The notes below the pieces were generated by a model. That model was given only the letters and a program-made list of their open reading frames with translations. It ran no database searches and was not told the DNA's origin. This document shows positions 1 through 6,543 of a DNA stretch of 24,460 nt, piece by piece. Every line of letters begins with the position of its first letter. The stretch's first letter is position 1. The stretch is from Eutrophocola sp964490145 (GTDB taxonomy: Bacteria; Pseudomonadota; Gammaproteobacteria; Pseudomonadales; Pseudohongiellaceae), in assembly GCA_964490145.1 (NCBI GenBank), contig CAZBBS010000042.1, positions 1 to 24,460 on the forward strand. The letters run 5' to 3'. The translations under genes were made by a program, and so were the position numbers.

Positions 1-274
1 AGAGCATGCCGTCATGGCCCATGGCGATACCGTCGTCCACGGCAATGGTGTTGAATTCCTTGCCCACGCCGCCGGCCTTCTCGATCTCGCTGATCACCAG
101 CTGACCCAGGTCCTTCAGGTGCACGTGCCCGGGAACGAACTGGGTAAAGGAATTGGCCACGGCGATGATGGGCTTGGAAAAATCATCATTCTTCATGCCG
201 GTGGCGCGCCAGAGCGCGCGGGCGCCGGCCATGTTGCGGCCTTTGGTGGAGGTGTGTGATCTGTAATTGGGCAT
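1..274 (-). CDS. ilvD: Dihydroxy-acid dehydratase, N-terminal part
   Basis: Only the first 91 codons are inside the window; the gene runs off the left edge. The minus-strand translation opens MPNYRSHTSTKGRNMAGARA and continues through KPIIAVANSFTQFVPGH and FNTIAVDDGIAMGHDGML, which are the conserved N-terminal blocks of IlvD. The enzyme is an iron-sulfur dehydratase that converts dihydroxy acids to 2-keto acids in valine and isoleucine synthesis, in the cytoplasm. The start is the ATG at 274-272. The iron-sulfur ligands and C-terminal domain lie outside and cannot be checked. The 25 bases to the next gene upstream leave little room for an attenuator. Confidence 0.95.
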   Translation of the reverse strand, partial: MPNYRSHTSTKGRNMAGARALWRATGMKNDDFSKPIIAVANSFTQFVPGHVHLKDLGQLVISEIEKAGGVGKEFNTIAVDDGIAMGHDGML

Positions 275-299
275 GGAAAGGTCCTGCTGTTTATATCAT

Positions 300-791
300 T
301 TATATCTGTTGATTGGTGCTGCTGTCAGAAGCGCAAAGCACATCATACGTGAATTGCTCCCAGCCTTCCGCAGAAAAAGCGATTTCCCTGACTCGCCAGA
401 CAGCCGCCATGGCCTCCCCGGGATCCAGTCCCTGGCGCTGCATGAGCGTGTAAGCCATCAGCATGCCGGTTCTGTCCTTGCCCGAGGTGCAGTGAATGAG
501 TACTTTGCCGCCAGTGGCCAGTTGGGAATCCACAAAGCGGTAGGCCAGAGGCAAGGCCTGCAGGCAGCGTTCGAGGTCGCCTTTCACAGGCGGGGCATTG
601 CTGGTCAGCGGCTGGCACAGGTAGTCCAGTCCAGCATTCCGGATCTGGTCCGGGTCACAGGACAGGCCGTCGTTGACCGACACTATCCCGGTAAATCCTG
701 CATTGTTAAATGCCGTTGGGTCCCAGGGGTGGGTATCGGGCCCGGGCCGTCCGGCAACCCGGCCGGGTTCGAGCCAGAAAATATGATCCAT
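300..791 (-). CDS. Protein tyrosine / dual-specificity phosphatase family protein
   Basis: A 163-residue protein with the phosphatase P-loop IHCTSGKDRTGM at residues 99-110, a CX5R motif with catalytic Cys101 and Arg107. The lysine-aspartate inside the loop (GKDRTG) is typical of small bacterial tyrosine or dual-specificity phosphatases. No signal peptide or membrane segment is visible, so it is probably cytoplasmic. The general-acid loop probably includes Asp42 or a nearby Asp, but this cannot be assigned from sequence alone. The start is ATG at 791. The gene follows a 125-bp gap and precedes ilvD on the same strand; no functional link to ilvD is evident. The substrate is unknown and could be phosphoprotein, phosphoinositide or nucleotide. 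Confidence 0.82.
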   Translation of the reverse strand: MDHIFWLEPGRVAGRPGPDTHPWDPTAFNNAGFTGIVSVNDGLSCDPDQIRNAGLDYLCQPLTSNAPPVKGDLERCLQALPLAYRFVDSQLATGGKVLIHCTSGKDRTGMLMAYTLMQRQGLDPGEAMAAVWRVREIAFSAEGWEQFTYDVLCASDSSTNQQI

Positions 792-916
792 AACTTATCG
801 GCTAATCGTGTTGTTGGTTTGAATTGGAAAAAGGCTCATCGTGAAACGGATAACCCTGATAGCCATAGGGGGATCTGGGATGTCTGTCGCAGAGTTACCA
901 TCGGTAATCCTGGGTG

Positions 917-1432
917 TCACAGCTGGTCAAAGATTTCGAGTTCATCACGCCTGTTTTGCAGTTCACGGTTGATGTCTTCGATAAATCCCCGGTTAACATC
1001 AGACCCGTTAGTCCAACCCTCCCAGTTGCCATGATAGAAATCCGAGTTGGCGATCAGCAGCAGGAGAATATTGCGGTATGACCTGTATGTGGCCTCATCA
1101 AGATACCCACTTTGGTACTGTACCCAGAAATCTTCGCGAGTGCGCAGCATAATCAGAAAATAAGCCTGGGCACGGCCGTTTTCTTGCTCTGTGTGCTCTT
1201 CAGGATTGAAGTCAAACTGCAGAAGATAGGGATGGTCAGCGGCCATTTGCAGGACACTGAGTTCCGCATTGACGATGGACTCTCTTACCTGACTACGCGT
1301 GGCTTCAGTATTGTTGTCCGTAGCTTCGGCGCCTTGCTGCACCTGCAACCCGACAAAGATCAATGACAGCACAATACAAATGGCGGAAATGATTTCCGCG
1401 ATGAGGGCGTATTCCTGGAGTTTTTCTTTCAT
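917..1432 (-). CDS. Single-pass membrane protein of unknown function
   Basis: A 171-residue protein starting MKEKLQEYALIAEIISAICI. One hydrophobic helix covers about residues 11-30 (IAEIISAICIVLSLIFVGLQ), followed by a hydrophilic, probably helical domain rich in Glu, Gln and Arg. This arrangement recurs in uncharacterised proteins of marine gammaproteobacteria, but I know no function for it. The frame is open further upstream to 1534, but that extension overlaps the antitoxin gene and lacks the family-like start, so ATG 1432 is preferred. It begins 10 bp after the antitoxin stop on the same strand and could be co-transcribed with the toxin-antitoxin pair. No clear ribosome binding site is visible. 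Confidence 0.7.
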   Translation of the reverse strand: MKEKLQEYALIAEIISAICIVLSLIFVGLQVQQGAEATDNNTEATRSQVRESIVNAELSVLQMAADHPYLLQFDFNPEEHTEQENGRAQAYFLIMLRTREDFWVQYQSGYLDEATYRSYRNILLLLIANSDFYHGNWEGWTNGSDVNRGFIEDINRELQNRRDELEIFDQL

Positions 1433-1442
1433 ACGGCAGCCA

Positions 1443-1682
1443 CTATTTATTATTGGCAGCCTGGGCTTCCAGGCGTTCGGCCAACCAGACCTTGATAATG
1501 GATTGGCGAGTAACGCCAATCTTGCTGGCTTCACGGTCCAGAGATTCGATCATCCAGGTAGGGAAATCTACGTTGACACGTTTGCAGGGCTGGTTGGGGC
1601 GACGTGCCGATGTAGCATCCAGATTACTGGTAATGTCAGTAATTCCCTGATCAAACGCCTGGTCAAATGTTTTTGCTTTCAT
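1443..1682 (-). CDS. BrnA/CopG-type ribbon-helix-helix antitoxin
   Basis: A 79-residue protein. Its C-terminal half contains KRVNVDFPTWMIESLDREA and GVTRQSIIKVWLAERLEAQ. This is the ribbon-helix-helix pattern of antitoxins that pair with BrnT-like toxins: a short basic strand, then two helices. It should bind and neutralise the toxin encoded just upstream and repress the shared promoter. The start is the ATG at 1682, inside the last codons of the toxin gene; the two frames overlap by 20 bp, which suggests translational coupling. The open frame extends to 1883 but that stretch is only the shadow of the toxin gene. Assignment to BrnA or the wider CopG-like group is by motif and partner; the exact subfamily is uncertain. 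Confidence 0.85.
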   Translation of the reverse strand: MKAKTFDQAFDQGITDITSNLDATSARRPNQPCKRVNVDFPTWMIESLDREASKIGVTRQSIIKVWLAERLEAQAANNK

Positions 1683-1935
1683 ACAGGGCCACCTCTGATT
1701 GTCGTGAGCGGCGCACCGAGATGATCCGGATTTTGTTGCCCCGGAATGTTGCGATGGCCGACCAGATTTTTTTACCAATGCATCCGACATACAAATACCT
1801 GGGTTCGTCATCAGACATTGCCTGTATTTCCAACAGGTCCGGGTCTGCCCATAACTGCTGTGCATCTTCAAAGTTGATGGCATGTTTCAGCAAGTTGGTT
1901 TTGCTTTTGGCAGGATCAAACTCGAATTTCGGCAT
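1663..1935 (-). CDS. brnT: BrnT family toxin (RelE-fold ribonuclease)
   Basis: A 90-residue protein that opens MPKFEFDPAKSKTNLLKHAI and ends with IRIISVRRSRQSEVALYE. The F-x-x-D-P-x-K-x-x-x-N-x-x-K-H start and the R-I-I-S-x-R-R end are BrnT hallmarks, and the length is normal. BrnT proteins are small ribonucleases that inhibit translation and are held inactive by an antitoxin. Here toxin comes first and antitoxin second, the usual order in brnTA operons. The ATG at 1935 has no strong Shine-Dalgarno. A promoter with a perfect TATAAT lies just upstream. No residues seem to be missing, so the module looks intact. Confidence 0.9.
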   Translation of the reverse strand: MPKFEFDPAKSKTNLLKHAINFEDAQQLWADPDLLEIQAMSDDEPRYLYVGCIGKKIWSAIATFRGNKIRIISVRRSRQSEVALYESKNI

Positions 1936-1937
1936 TG

Positions 1938-1952
1938 GTATAAAAAATATAC
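1938..1952. promoter_or_regulatory. Candidate operator: GTATA-N5-TATAC palindrome
   Basis: A perfect inverted repeat, GTATA, five A residues, TATAC, lies between the -10 box and the toxin start. That position suits autorepression by the ribbon-helix-helix antitoxin, which typically binds short palindromes. Binding is inferred, not shown. Confidence 0.4.
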
Positions 1953-1956
1953 TGAA

Positions 1957-1984
1957 ATTATACTTGCTTTGGCAGGATTGAAAA
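1957..1984 (-). promoter_or_regulatory. Predicted sigma-70 promoter of the toxin-antitoxin pair
   Basis: On the minus strand a TTTTCA (1984-1979, four of six matches to the -35 consensus) is followed after 16 bp by a perfect TATAAT (1962-1957). Transcription would begin near 1950, about 15 nt before the toxin ATG. Confidence 0.6.
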
Positions 1985-2028
1985 GCAGGTTACTGGCCGT
2001 AATAAAGTGGCTTGATTACAGACTAGAA

Positions 2029-2083
2029 CAGTATTGGGATACTGCCAGGGGAAATGAGGCTAAGAAGAACATTAGCCTGGCAG
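2029..2083. other. Three overlapping, mutually exclusive hairpins
   Basis: Three perfect inverted repeats interlock. CAGTAT (2029-2034) pairs with ATACTG (2039-2044). CTGCCAGG (2042-2049) pairs with CCTGGCAG (2076-2083). AGGCTAA (2057-2063) pairs with TTAGCCT (2072-2078). The second overlaps both others, so it cannot form together with either. The set lies 37 bp past the argA stop and before the toxin promoter. No T-tract follows, so it is not a standard intrinsic terminator. It may protect or terminate the argA transcript. Confidence 0.45.
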
Positions 2084-2119
2084 GAAGGATTACTCAGGCT
2101 TATGTTCCGTGAAAAAATC

Positions 2120-3463
2120 TTATAACGGTTTGACGAAAACCTTGGACCGCCGTTGGTAGTTGTACAGCGACTTCTTCTTTTCCGGCAGGCTGGCAATATC
2201 GCTTTCCACGAAGCCCCGTTCCACGAACCAGTGTGGGGTTTTGGTGGTCAGGACGAACAGGGATTTGAGGCCGGCTTTTTTGGCCTGCTTTTCAATCAGC
2301 TCAAGAATGTCCTGGCCGCGGCCGGAATCCCGGTAGTCGGGATGGGTGGCCAGGCACGCGAGTTCACCGCTGCCGTCTTCCTGGGGATACAGGGCACCAC
2401 AGGCGATGATCATGCCTTCCCGGTCGATGATGGAAAACTGCTCGATCTCGTTTTCCAGCAATTCGCGTGAGCGTTCCACCAGTACACCGGCGGCTTCCAG
2501 GGGTTCGATCAGTTCCAGGATACCGCCGACATCATCGATGGTGGCGCTTCTGAGTTGTTCGTATTTCTCCTCGGTGATGAGAGTACCGTTGCCGTCGCGG
2601 GTAAACAGCTCGGATAACAGGGCGCCGTCTTCCACGAAGGAAATCACCTGGGCCCGTTTCACGCCACCGGTACAGGCTTTCACGCCCAGTTCGAGGTTGA
2701 GCAGCTGCATGTCCAGGCCCTTGTTGGCCACCTTGTCACTGATCAGGGCCTTGGCGGCCTTGGCATTGAGCTGGCTGATGGGTTCGCCTTCAGCATCAAG
2801 GATGCCGGACTCCTCGGCATATATCAGAAGCTTGTCGGCTTGCAGGGCAATGGCCACACTGGCGGCCACTTCTTCCACAGTCAGGTTAAACACTTCACCA
2901 GTCGGTGAATAACCCAGGTTGGACTGCAGCACAATATTGCCGGCATCCAGCTGTTTACGAATGGCATCGCTGTCCACCTTCCGCACTTCACCGGTGTAGC
3001 CATAGTCGACACCGTTGTGCACACCATAGGGCTTGGCGACCACATAGTTGCCACTGGCGGTGTTGATCTCGGCACCATGCATGGGGGAGTTGGGCAGGCC
3101 CATGGAAAAAATGGATTCCAGGTCGATACGGATACCGCCGACGACCTGTTTGATAACGTCAAGGGTAGCGGTATCTGTCACACGTAAATCGATATGCAGC
3201 TGGCCCTGGATGTCGTCATGCTTCTTGTCTTTCAGGCCTGCAGTCTTCAGTGCGGCTTCGATCTGCGGCCGCGCGCCATGCACCAATACAAGTTTGACGC
3301 CCAGGCTGTTGAGCAGGGTGATGTCGTGGGCGATGTTGTAAATATTGTCGTGCGCGAGCGCTTCGCCAGGCAACAGAACGACAAACACCTTACCCCGGTA
3401 GGCGTTGATATAGGGTGAAGCCTGCCGAAACCACTTCACATACTGGGAGTTGTCGTTTTCCAT
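2120..3463 (-). CDS. argA: Amino-acid N-acetyltransferase (N-acetylglutamate synthase)
   Basis: A 447-residue protein with the two-domain ArgA layout. An amino-acid-kinase-like domain covers about residues 1-290, with LVLVHGARPQIEAAL near residue 60, where the kinase phosphate-binding loop would be. A C-terminal GNAT domain covers about residues 300-447, with the acetyl-CoA loop DSGRGQDILELIE. It makes N-acetylglutamate from glutamate and acetyl-CoA, the first step of arginine synthesis, and is usually inhibited by arginine through the kinase-like domain. The length is normal. The ATG at 3463 begins the conserved N-terminus. In Pseudomonas it lies close downstream of argE in the same direction; here the two are separated by an inserted unit, and argA has its own predicted promoter. 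Confidence 0.96.
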   Translation of the reverse strand: MENDNSQYVKWFRQASPYINAYRGKVFVVLLPGEALAHDNIYNIAHDITLLNSLGVKLVLVHGARPQIEAALKTAGLKDKKHDDIQGQLHIDLRVTDTATLDVIKQVVGGIRIDLESIFSMGLPNSPMHGAEINTASGNYVVAKPYGVHNGVDYGYTGEVRKVDSDAIRKQLDAGNIVLQSNLGYSPTGEVFNLTVEEVAASVAIALQADKLLIYAEESGILDAEGEPISQLNAKAAKALISDKVANKGLDMQLLNLELGVKACTGGVKRAQVISFVEDGALLSELFTRDGNGTLITEEKYEQLRSATIDDVGGILELIEPLEAAGVLVERSRELLENEIEQFSIIDREGMIIACGALYPQEDGSGELACLATHPDYRDSGRGQDILELIEKQAKKAGLKSLFVLTTKTPHWFVERGFVESDIASLPEKKKSLYNYQRRSKVFVKPL

Positions 3464-3505
3464 CTTTAGGGCCTTTCGGGTCCTGTTGAGGCGAAAAGGG
3501 CGGGT

Positions 3506-3533
3506 ATTCTAGCGGAAGTCCCTGAAAAATCAA
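3506..3533 (-). promoter_or_regulatory. Predicted argA promoter
   Basis: TTGATT (3533-3528) and TAGAAT (3511-3506) on the minus strand are separated by 16 bp and lie about 43 bp upstream of the argA ATG. The -35 box is only 10 bp from the left end of the inserted unit at 3543, so the insertion has left this promoter whole. Confidence 0.55.
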
Positions 3534-3542
3534 AGGTTTTAC

Positions 3543-3575
3543 GGAGGCAGGAGACAGGAGGCAGGAGGCAGGGAC
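3543..3575 (+). repeat. Left terminal inverted repeat, four heptads plus GGGAC
   Basis: Reads GGAGGCA, GGAGACA, GGAGGCA, GGAGGCA, GGGAC from the outside inward. It matches the right arm at 32 of 33 positions in inverse orientation. The four-helix-bundle stop codon lies 12 bp inside it. Confidence 0.9.
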
Positions 3576-3586
3576 GGTATTGGAGA

Positions 3587-3937
3587 TTATTTGTGGGTTT
3601 TGAATTTGGTGATCAGGCTGTGGAGCATTTTGGAAATTCTTTCGGCTTCGATTATCCACGCCTTGCCTTTGGACGTTTTTATGTAGCCGATTTTCATGCC
3701 TATATAGATCTGGGAACGTAATTCGCCGGCAGAACCCTTGGCGTAATTGAGGAAATTGGCGATCTCCTTGCGTGATTCTCTTTCGTAGCCTTCAGCTATG
3801 TTAGACGAGATCGAGAGCCCGGCACGGGTAATCTGGTTCTTGAAGCCGAAATCGTTGAGTTCGCCAAATTCTTTGTAGATTTCTACCACCAAAGTTGCAG
3901 ACTTTTTCCAGACATCCAGATCCTCAAACCGAAACAA
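3587..3937 (-). CDS. Four-helix-bundle protein, S23/IVP (bAvd-like) family
   Basis: A 116-residue protein beginning FRFEDLDVWKKSATL after the initiator, with the family blocks QITRAGLSISSNIAEGYERE (about residues 35-54) and EIANFLNYAKGSAGELRSQI (about 58-77). These match the TIGR02436-type four-helix-bundle family, known from open frames in 23S rRNA intervening sequences and related to the Avd accessory protein of diversity-generating retroelements. Family members are basic and thought to bind nucleic acid; no precise activity is established. The start is TTG at 3937: an in-frame TGA lies directly upstream and GGAG sits 9 nt before it, so no ATG start is possible. Here it is not in an rRNA gene but alone between inverted repeats. 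No reverse transcriptase or variable repeat is nearby, so it is not a retroelement accessory in this window. Confidence 0.88.
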   Translation of the reverse strand: MFRFEDLDVWKKSATLVVEIYKEFGELNDFGFKNQITRAGLSISSNIAEGYERESRKEIANFLNYAKGSAGELRSQIYIGMKIGYIKTSKGKAWIIEAERISKMLHSLITKFKTHK

Positions 3938-3962
3938 AGCTCAATTCTCCATTACCTGAACA

Positions 3963-3984
3963 AGTTGACTTCAATATAGTTGAC
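3963..3984 (-). repeat. Direct repeat GTCAACT upstream of the four-helix-bundle gene
   Basis: On the minus strand GTCAACT occurs twice with 8 bp between, the spacer being ATATTGAA. The copies are 15 bp apart start to start, upstream of the TTG start inside the unit. They could be a binding site or flank a weak -10 (TATATT); no clear -35 is seen. Confidence 0.35.
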
Positions 3985-4007
3985 GCCTGAAAAATAGCGA
4001 GAACAAT

Positions 4008-4040
4008 GTCCCTGCCTCCTGCCTCCTGCCTCCTGCCTCC
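4008..4040 (-). repeat. Right terminal inverted repeat, four heptads plus GGGAC
   Basis: Read on the minus strand it is four perfect GGAGGCA heptads and GGGAC. Its outermost G is also the final G of the argE TAG stop codon. Confidence 0.9.
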
Positions 4041-5179
4041 TAGAAACAATACCGCCGAATCATCTCCTGCAACACGCCAATACAAGGCTTCACCTGGTCC
4101 AGTGCCATGAACTCGTTAGGCTGGTGGGCCTGGTCGATGCTGCCGGGGCCCATGATGATGGTGTCCATGCCCAGCTGTTGCAGGAAGGGGCCTTCGGTGC
4201 CAAAGGCCACACTTTCGGGACTGTTGCCGGTGAGTTTCTCGGCCAGCCTGGCCAGTTCGCTGTCGGGATTGTTGAAAGGTTCCAGCCCTTCGATCAGACG
4301 GGTCAGACCAATGTCCACATTGTGCTTGAGGCCGACTGGTGCAATTAAGGCTTCGATCTCGGCACGAATGGTGTCGCAGGCCATGCCGGGCAGTAAACGC
4401 ACATCGAATTCAAGATCGCAGTGACCGCAGATGCGGTTGGGATTGTCTCCGCCGTGGATCACGCCCAGGTTAAGAGTGGGTATGTCGATCAGAAAGTGGG
4501 GATTCTGGTATTTTTTCTGCAGAAGAGTGCGATAGGCCAGCAATTCTGTCATCACCTCATGCATGGCTTCCAGGGCATTACGGCCCAGTGCCGGGTTGGA
4601 AGAATGGCCGCTTTGACCCTGGATGCGGATGCCTTCCATCATCACGCCCTTGTGCATGTTGATGGGTCTGAGATTGGTGGGTTCACCAATTACAGCGGCG
4701 CGAGCCTTCGGCCGTCCCTGTTGCACAAGTGTGCGGGCACCGTTCATTGAGCTTTCTTCATCGGCGGTGGCCAGGATGATCAGCGGCTGCTTGAAGTCGG
4801 CGTCCCTGAAGTCCAGCAGGGCTTCATGCACTACCGCAAAGAAACCTTTCATATCGGTGGCGCCCAGCCCGTAGAGGCGATTGTCTTTTTCGGTCATCGC
4901 CAGGGGATTGAAATCCCAAAGTGCCTCGTCAAAGGGTACAGTATCCGTATGCCCACTGAGTACCAGGCCGCCGGGTCCTTCGCCACGGGTGGCAATCAGG
5001 TTGGCTTTTTCGTGATAGCCGGGAACCGGGACCAGCTCGCAGGTAAAACCCAGGTCCTCGAACGTTTCCGCCAACAGGTGAATGACACCCATATTTCCCT
5101 GGTCAATATTGGGATTGGCCGAGCTGACCGAGTGCTGGCTGAGGAGGCGATGGAAAAGATCGTTGAAGCGGGCGGGCAT
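4040..5179 (-). CDS. argE: Acetylornithine deacetylase
   Basis: A 379-residue M20-family metallohydrolase. It has the SGHTDTVP block (His77, Asp79), LGATDMKG (Asp109, the bridging metal ligand), TADEESSMNG (Glu141-Glu142, catalytic base and ligand) and GEPTNL near 165-170. The C-terminal HQPNEF-type block supplies the last ligand histidine. It removes acetate from N-acetylornithine to give ornithine in arginine synthesis. The length fits ArgE, and the arg neighbour argA supports this over other M20 peptidases. The ATG at 5179 has AGGATG upstream. The stop codon TAG touches the inverted repeat of the inserted unit, yet the protein appears full length. Confidence 0.94.
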   Translation of the reverse strand: MPARFNDLFHRLLSQHSVSSANPNIDQGNMGVIHLLAETFEDLGFTCELVPVPGYHEKANLIATRGEGPGGLVLSGHTDTVPFDEALWDFNPLAMTEKDNRLYGLGATDMKGFFAVVHEALLDFRDADFKQPLIILATADEESSMNGARTLVQQGRPKARAAVIGEPTNLRPINMHKGVMMEGIRIQGQSGHSSNPALGRNALEAMHEVMTELLAYRTLLQKKYQNPHFLIDIPTLNLGVIHGGDNPNRICGHCDLEFDVRLLPGMACDTIRAEIEALIAPVGLKHNVDIGLTRLIEGLEPFNNPDSELARLAEKLTGNSPESVAFGTEGPFLQQLGMDTIIMGPGSIDQAHQPNEFMALDQVKPCIGVLQEMIRRYCF

Positions 5180-5314
5180 GGTGGCATCCTGTAACGGGGG
5201 TGACCATCATAGAAACTCATTCACAGGGAGTAAAGCGGTGGAAAGGCAAAGCAGTGATTTTACCTGTTTGCACTGTAGAATGGCGAAAGACAAAAACCCT
5301 GGAGGGGGAAGACA

Positions 5315-6274
5315 ATGTTGAAGAAATCCATCATGGCCCTGGGAGGTCTGTTGATTATGGGCACACTGGGTACCAATGCCCAGGATGTAACTGACCCGCA
5401 AATGCAGAACGCCTTTGCAGAAATACGTGCCATGGGTCCCAACCTGAATCCGCAGGTGATTAATGGTACCGGCAGGCTGTTTGCAGACATTCACAAATCC
5501 AGTGACAAGCGGGGCGTCACAGCGCACCGGGATATAAAATATGGCAGTGACCCCAAGCAGGGCCTGGATGTTTTCACACCGGACAATGTTTCAGGCAGCA
5601 AACCCGTTATAGTGTTCATCCATGGCGGGGGCCTGACCGGCGGTGACAAGGTCAATCCCATCAGCAACCTGATGAACGCCAATGTGGCAACCTACTTTGC
5701 CCGTCACGGCATGGTCGGTATCAGTGCCACGTACCGGTTGGTGCCAAATATCACCTGGCCCCAGGGTGCGCAGGACATGCAGGGCATTGTCAGCTGGATT
5801 CGGGAAAATGCCGATCGTTACGGCATGAACCCGGACCAGATATTTTTCCTGTGTTCATCTGCAGGTTGTACACATACATCCTCGCTGTTGTGGAATACCG
5901 ATGTGATGTTTGAAGGTGACCCCGACATTGCCGGCGCCATCATGCTGTCGGGTGCCTATCATGCTGAAAGCCGTGATTACTTTGGCGGGGATGCAGCTGT
6001 TCGTGAGACCCGTTCATCCTATGCCTTGCTGGACAGTTATGATGGTCCGGAAGTGCCCGTTTTCCTGCTCAGTGCGGAGTATGATCCCAGCGGCATCGAA
6101 ACCGGCACCGCCCGCCTGTATCTGCAGTTGTGCGAAAAGTATGGCCATTGCCCCCGCTTCACCCAGGCACGGGACCACAACCATATTTCCATCAACCAGC
6201 ACATCAATTCGCCGGATGATCGGTATACCAGTCAGATGGTTGGGTTTATTCGGGACGTGCTAGCGGGAAAATAG
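5315..6274 (+). CDS. Exported alpha/beta hydrolase, BD-FAE / esterase-like
   Basis: A 319-residue protein with a signal peptide (MLKKSIMALGGLLIMGTLGT, likely cleavage after NA at residue 22). The alpha/beta hydrolase body has the oxyanion loop IHGGGLTGG (residues 102-110), a nucleophile elbow FLCSSAGCT around Ser182, an acid AEYDP with Asp257 and a base in DHNHIS (His288 or His290). It probably hydrolyses esters in the periplasm; the substrate is unknown. The nucleophile motif is unusual: the first glycine of G-x-S-x-G is Cys180, giving C-S-S-A-G. A strong ribosome site GGAGGGGG precedes the ATG. It is divergent from argE with 135 bp between and is transcribed alone. Confidence 0.82.
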   Translation: MLKKSIMALGGLLIMGTLGTNAQDVTDPQMQNAFAEIRAMGPNLNPQVINGTGRLFADIHKSSDKRGVTAHRDIKYGSDPKQGLDVFTPDNVSGSKPVIVFIHGGGLTGGDKVNPISNLMNANVATYFARHGMVGISATYRLVPNITWPQGAQDMQGIVSWIRENADRYGMNPDQIFFLCSSAGCTHTSSLLWNTDVMFEGDPDIAGAIMLSGAYHAESRDYFGGDAAVRETRSSYALLDSYDGPEVPVFLLSAEYDPSGIETGTARLYLQLCEKYGHCPRFTQARDHNHISINQHINSPDDRYTSQMVGFIRDVLAGK

Positions 6275-6314
6275 AGCGCAGAATTTTTAGAGAGGAGACG
6301 GACGCGTTTCGCGC

Positions 6315-6354
6315 GGAGGCAGGAGACAGGAGGCAAGAGACAGGAGGCAGGGAC
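6315..6354 (+). repeat. Left terminal repeat, five heptads plus GGGAC
   Basis: Heptads GGAGGCA, GGAGACA, GGAGGCA, AGAGACA, GGAGGCA, then GGGAC, continuing ACGGTTT inward. It has one heptad more than the other three arms. Confidence 0.85.
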
Positions 6355-6543
6355 ACGGTTTTGAAATGAGGTATAACGGCAGGCTACCTGAACCAACTAC
6401 AGCATTTTTATTAGAAGTCAAAAACTGGATACACTATCCTGCCAAAGCCAGGTGGCCGGAAACCAACATTAAATGAAACATTTAAATATTCATTTTATTG
6501 CTTTGCCACACTTCTTATCGTCAACTCCTGATAATCAAACCGT

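Larger units (their letters stand above)
3543..4040 (-). mobile_element. Heptad-bounded unit carrying a four-helix-bundle (S23/IVP-like) gene
   Basis: A 498-bp segment between argE and argA is bounded by two 33-bp inverted repeats that differ at one base. Each arm reads, from outside in, four GGAGGCA heptads (one GGAGACA in the left arm) and then GGGAC. Between the arms is one gene, on the minus strand, for a four-helix-bundle protein. The right arm begins at the last base of the argE stop codon. No transposase is encoded and no target duplication longer than one ambiguous base is visible. Mobility is inferred from the repeat-bounded structure, from its position between two normally linked arg genes, and from a related unit at 6315-6576. 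Confidence 0.6.

Noticed and set aside
267..1034. 255-codon plus-strand open frame
   Set aside because: It is antisense to the tyrosine phosphatase, which has a clear active-site motif, and to the 3' end of the membrane protein gene.
1901..1978. Direct repeat around TTGCTTTGGCAGGAT, one copy inside the toxin gene, one upstream, with a 13-base match in the unit at 6315-6576
   Set aside because: Several chance matches of 13 bases are expected in a 24-kb window, and the flanks do not align. The TACCTGAAC match between the two heptad units is likewise too short to count.
3587..3937. Diversity-generating retroelement, because the protein resembles Avd
   Set aside because: No reverse transcriptase, template repeat or variable repeat is present in the window. 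The family is also common outside such systems.
3543..4040. CRISPR array or satellite read from the GGAGGCA repeats
   Set aside because: The units are 7 bp, contiguous and without spacers, and the two blocks are inverted with a gene between. This is a terminal-repeat arrangement, not CRISPR.
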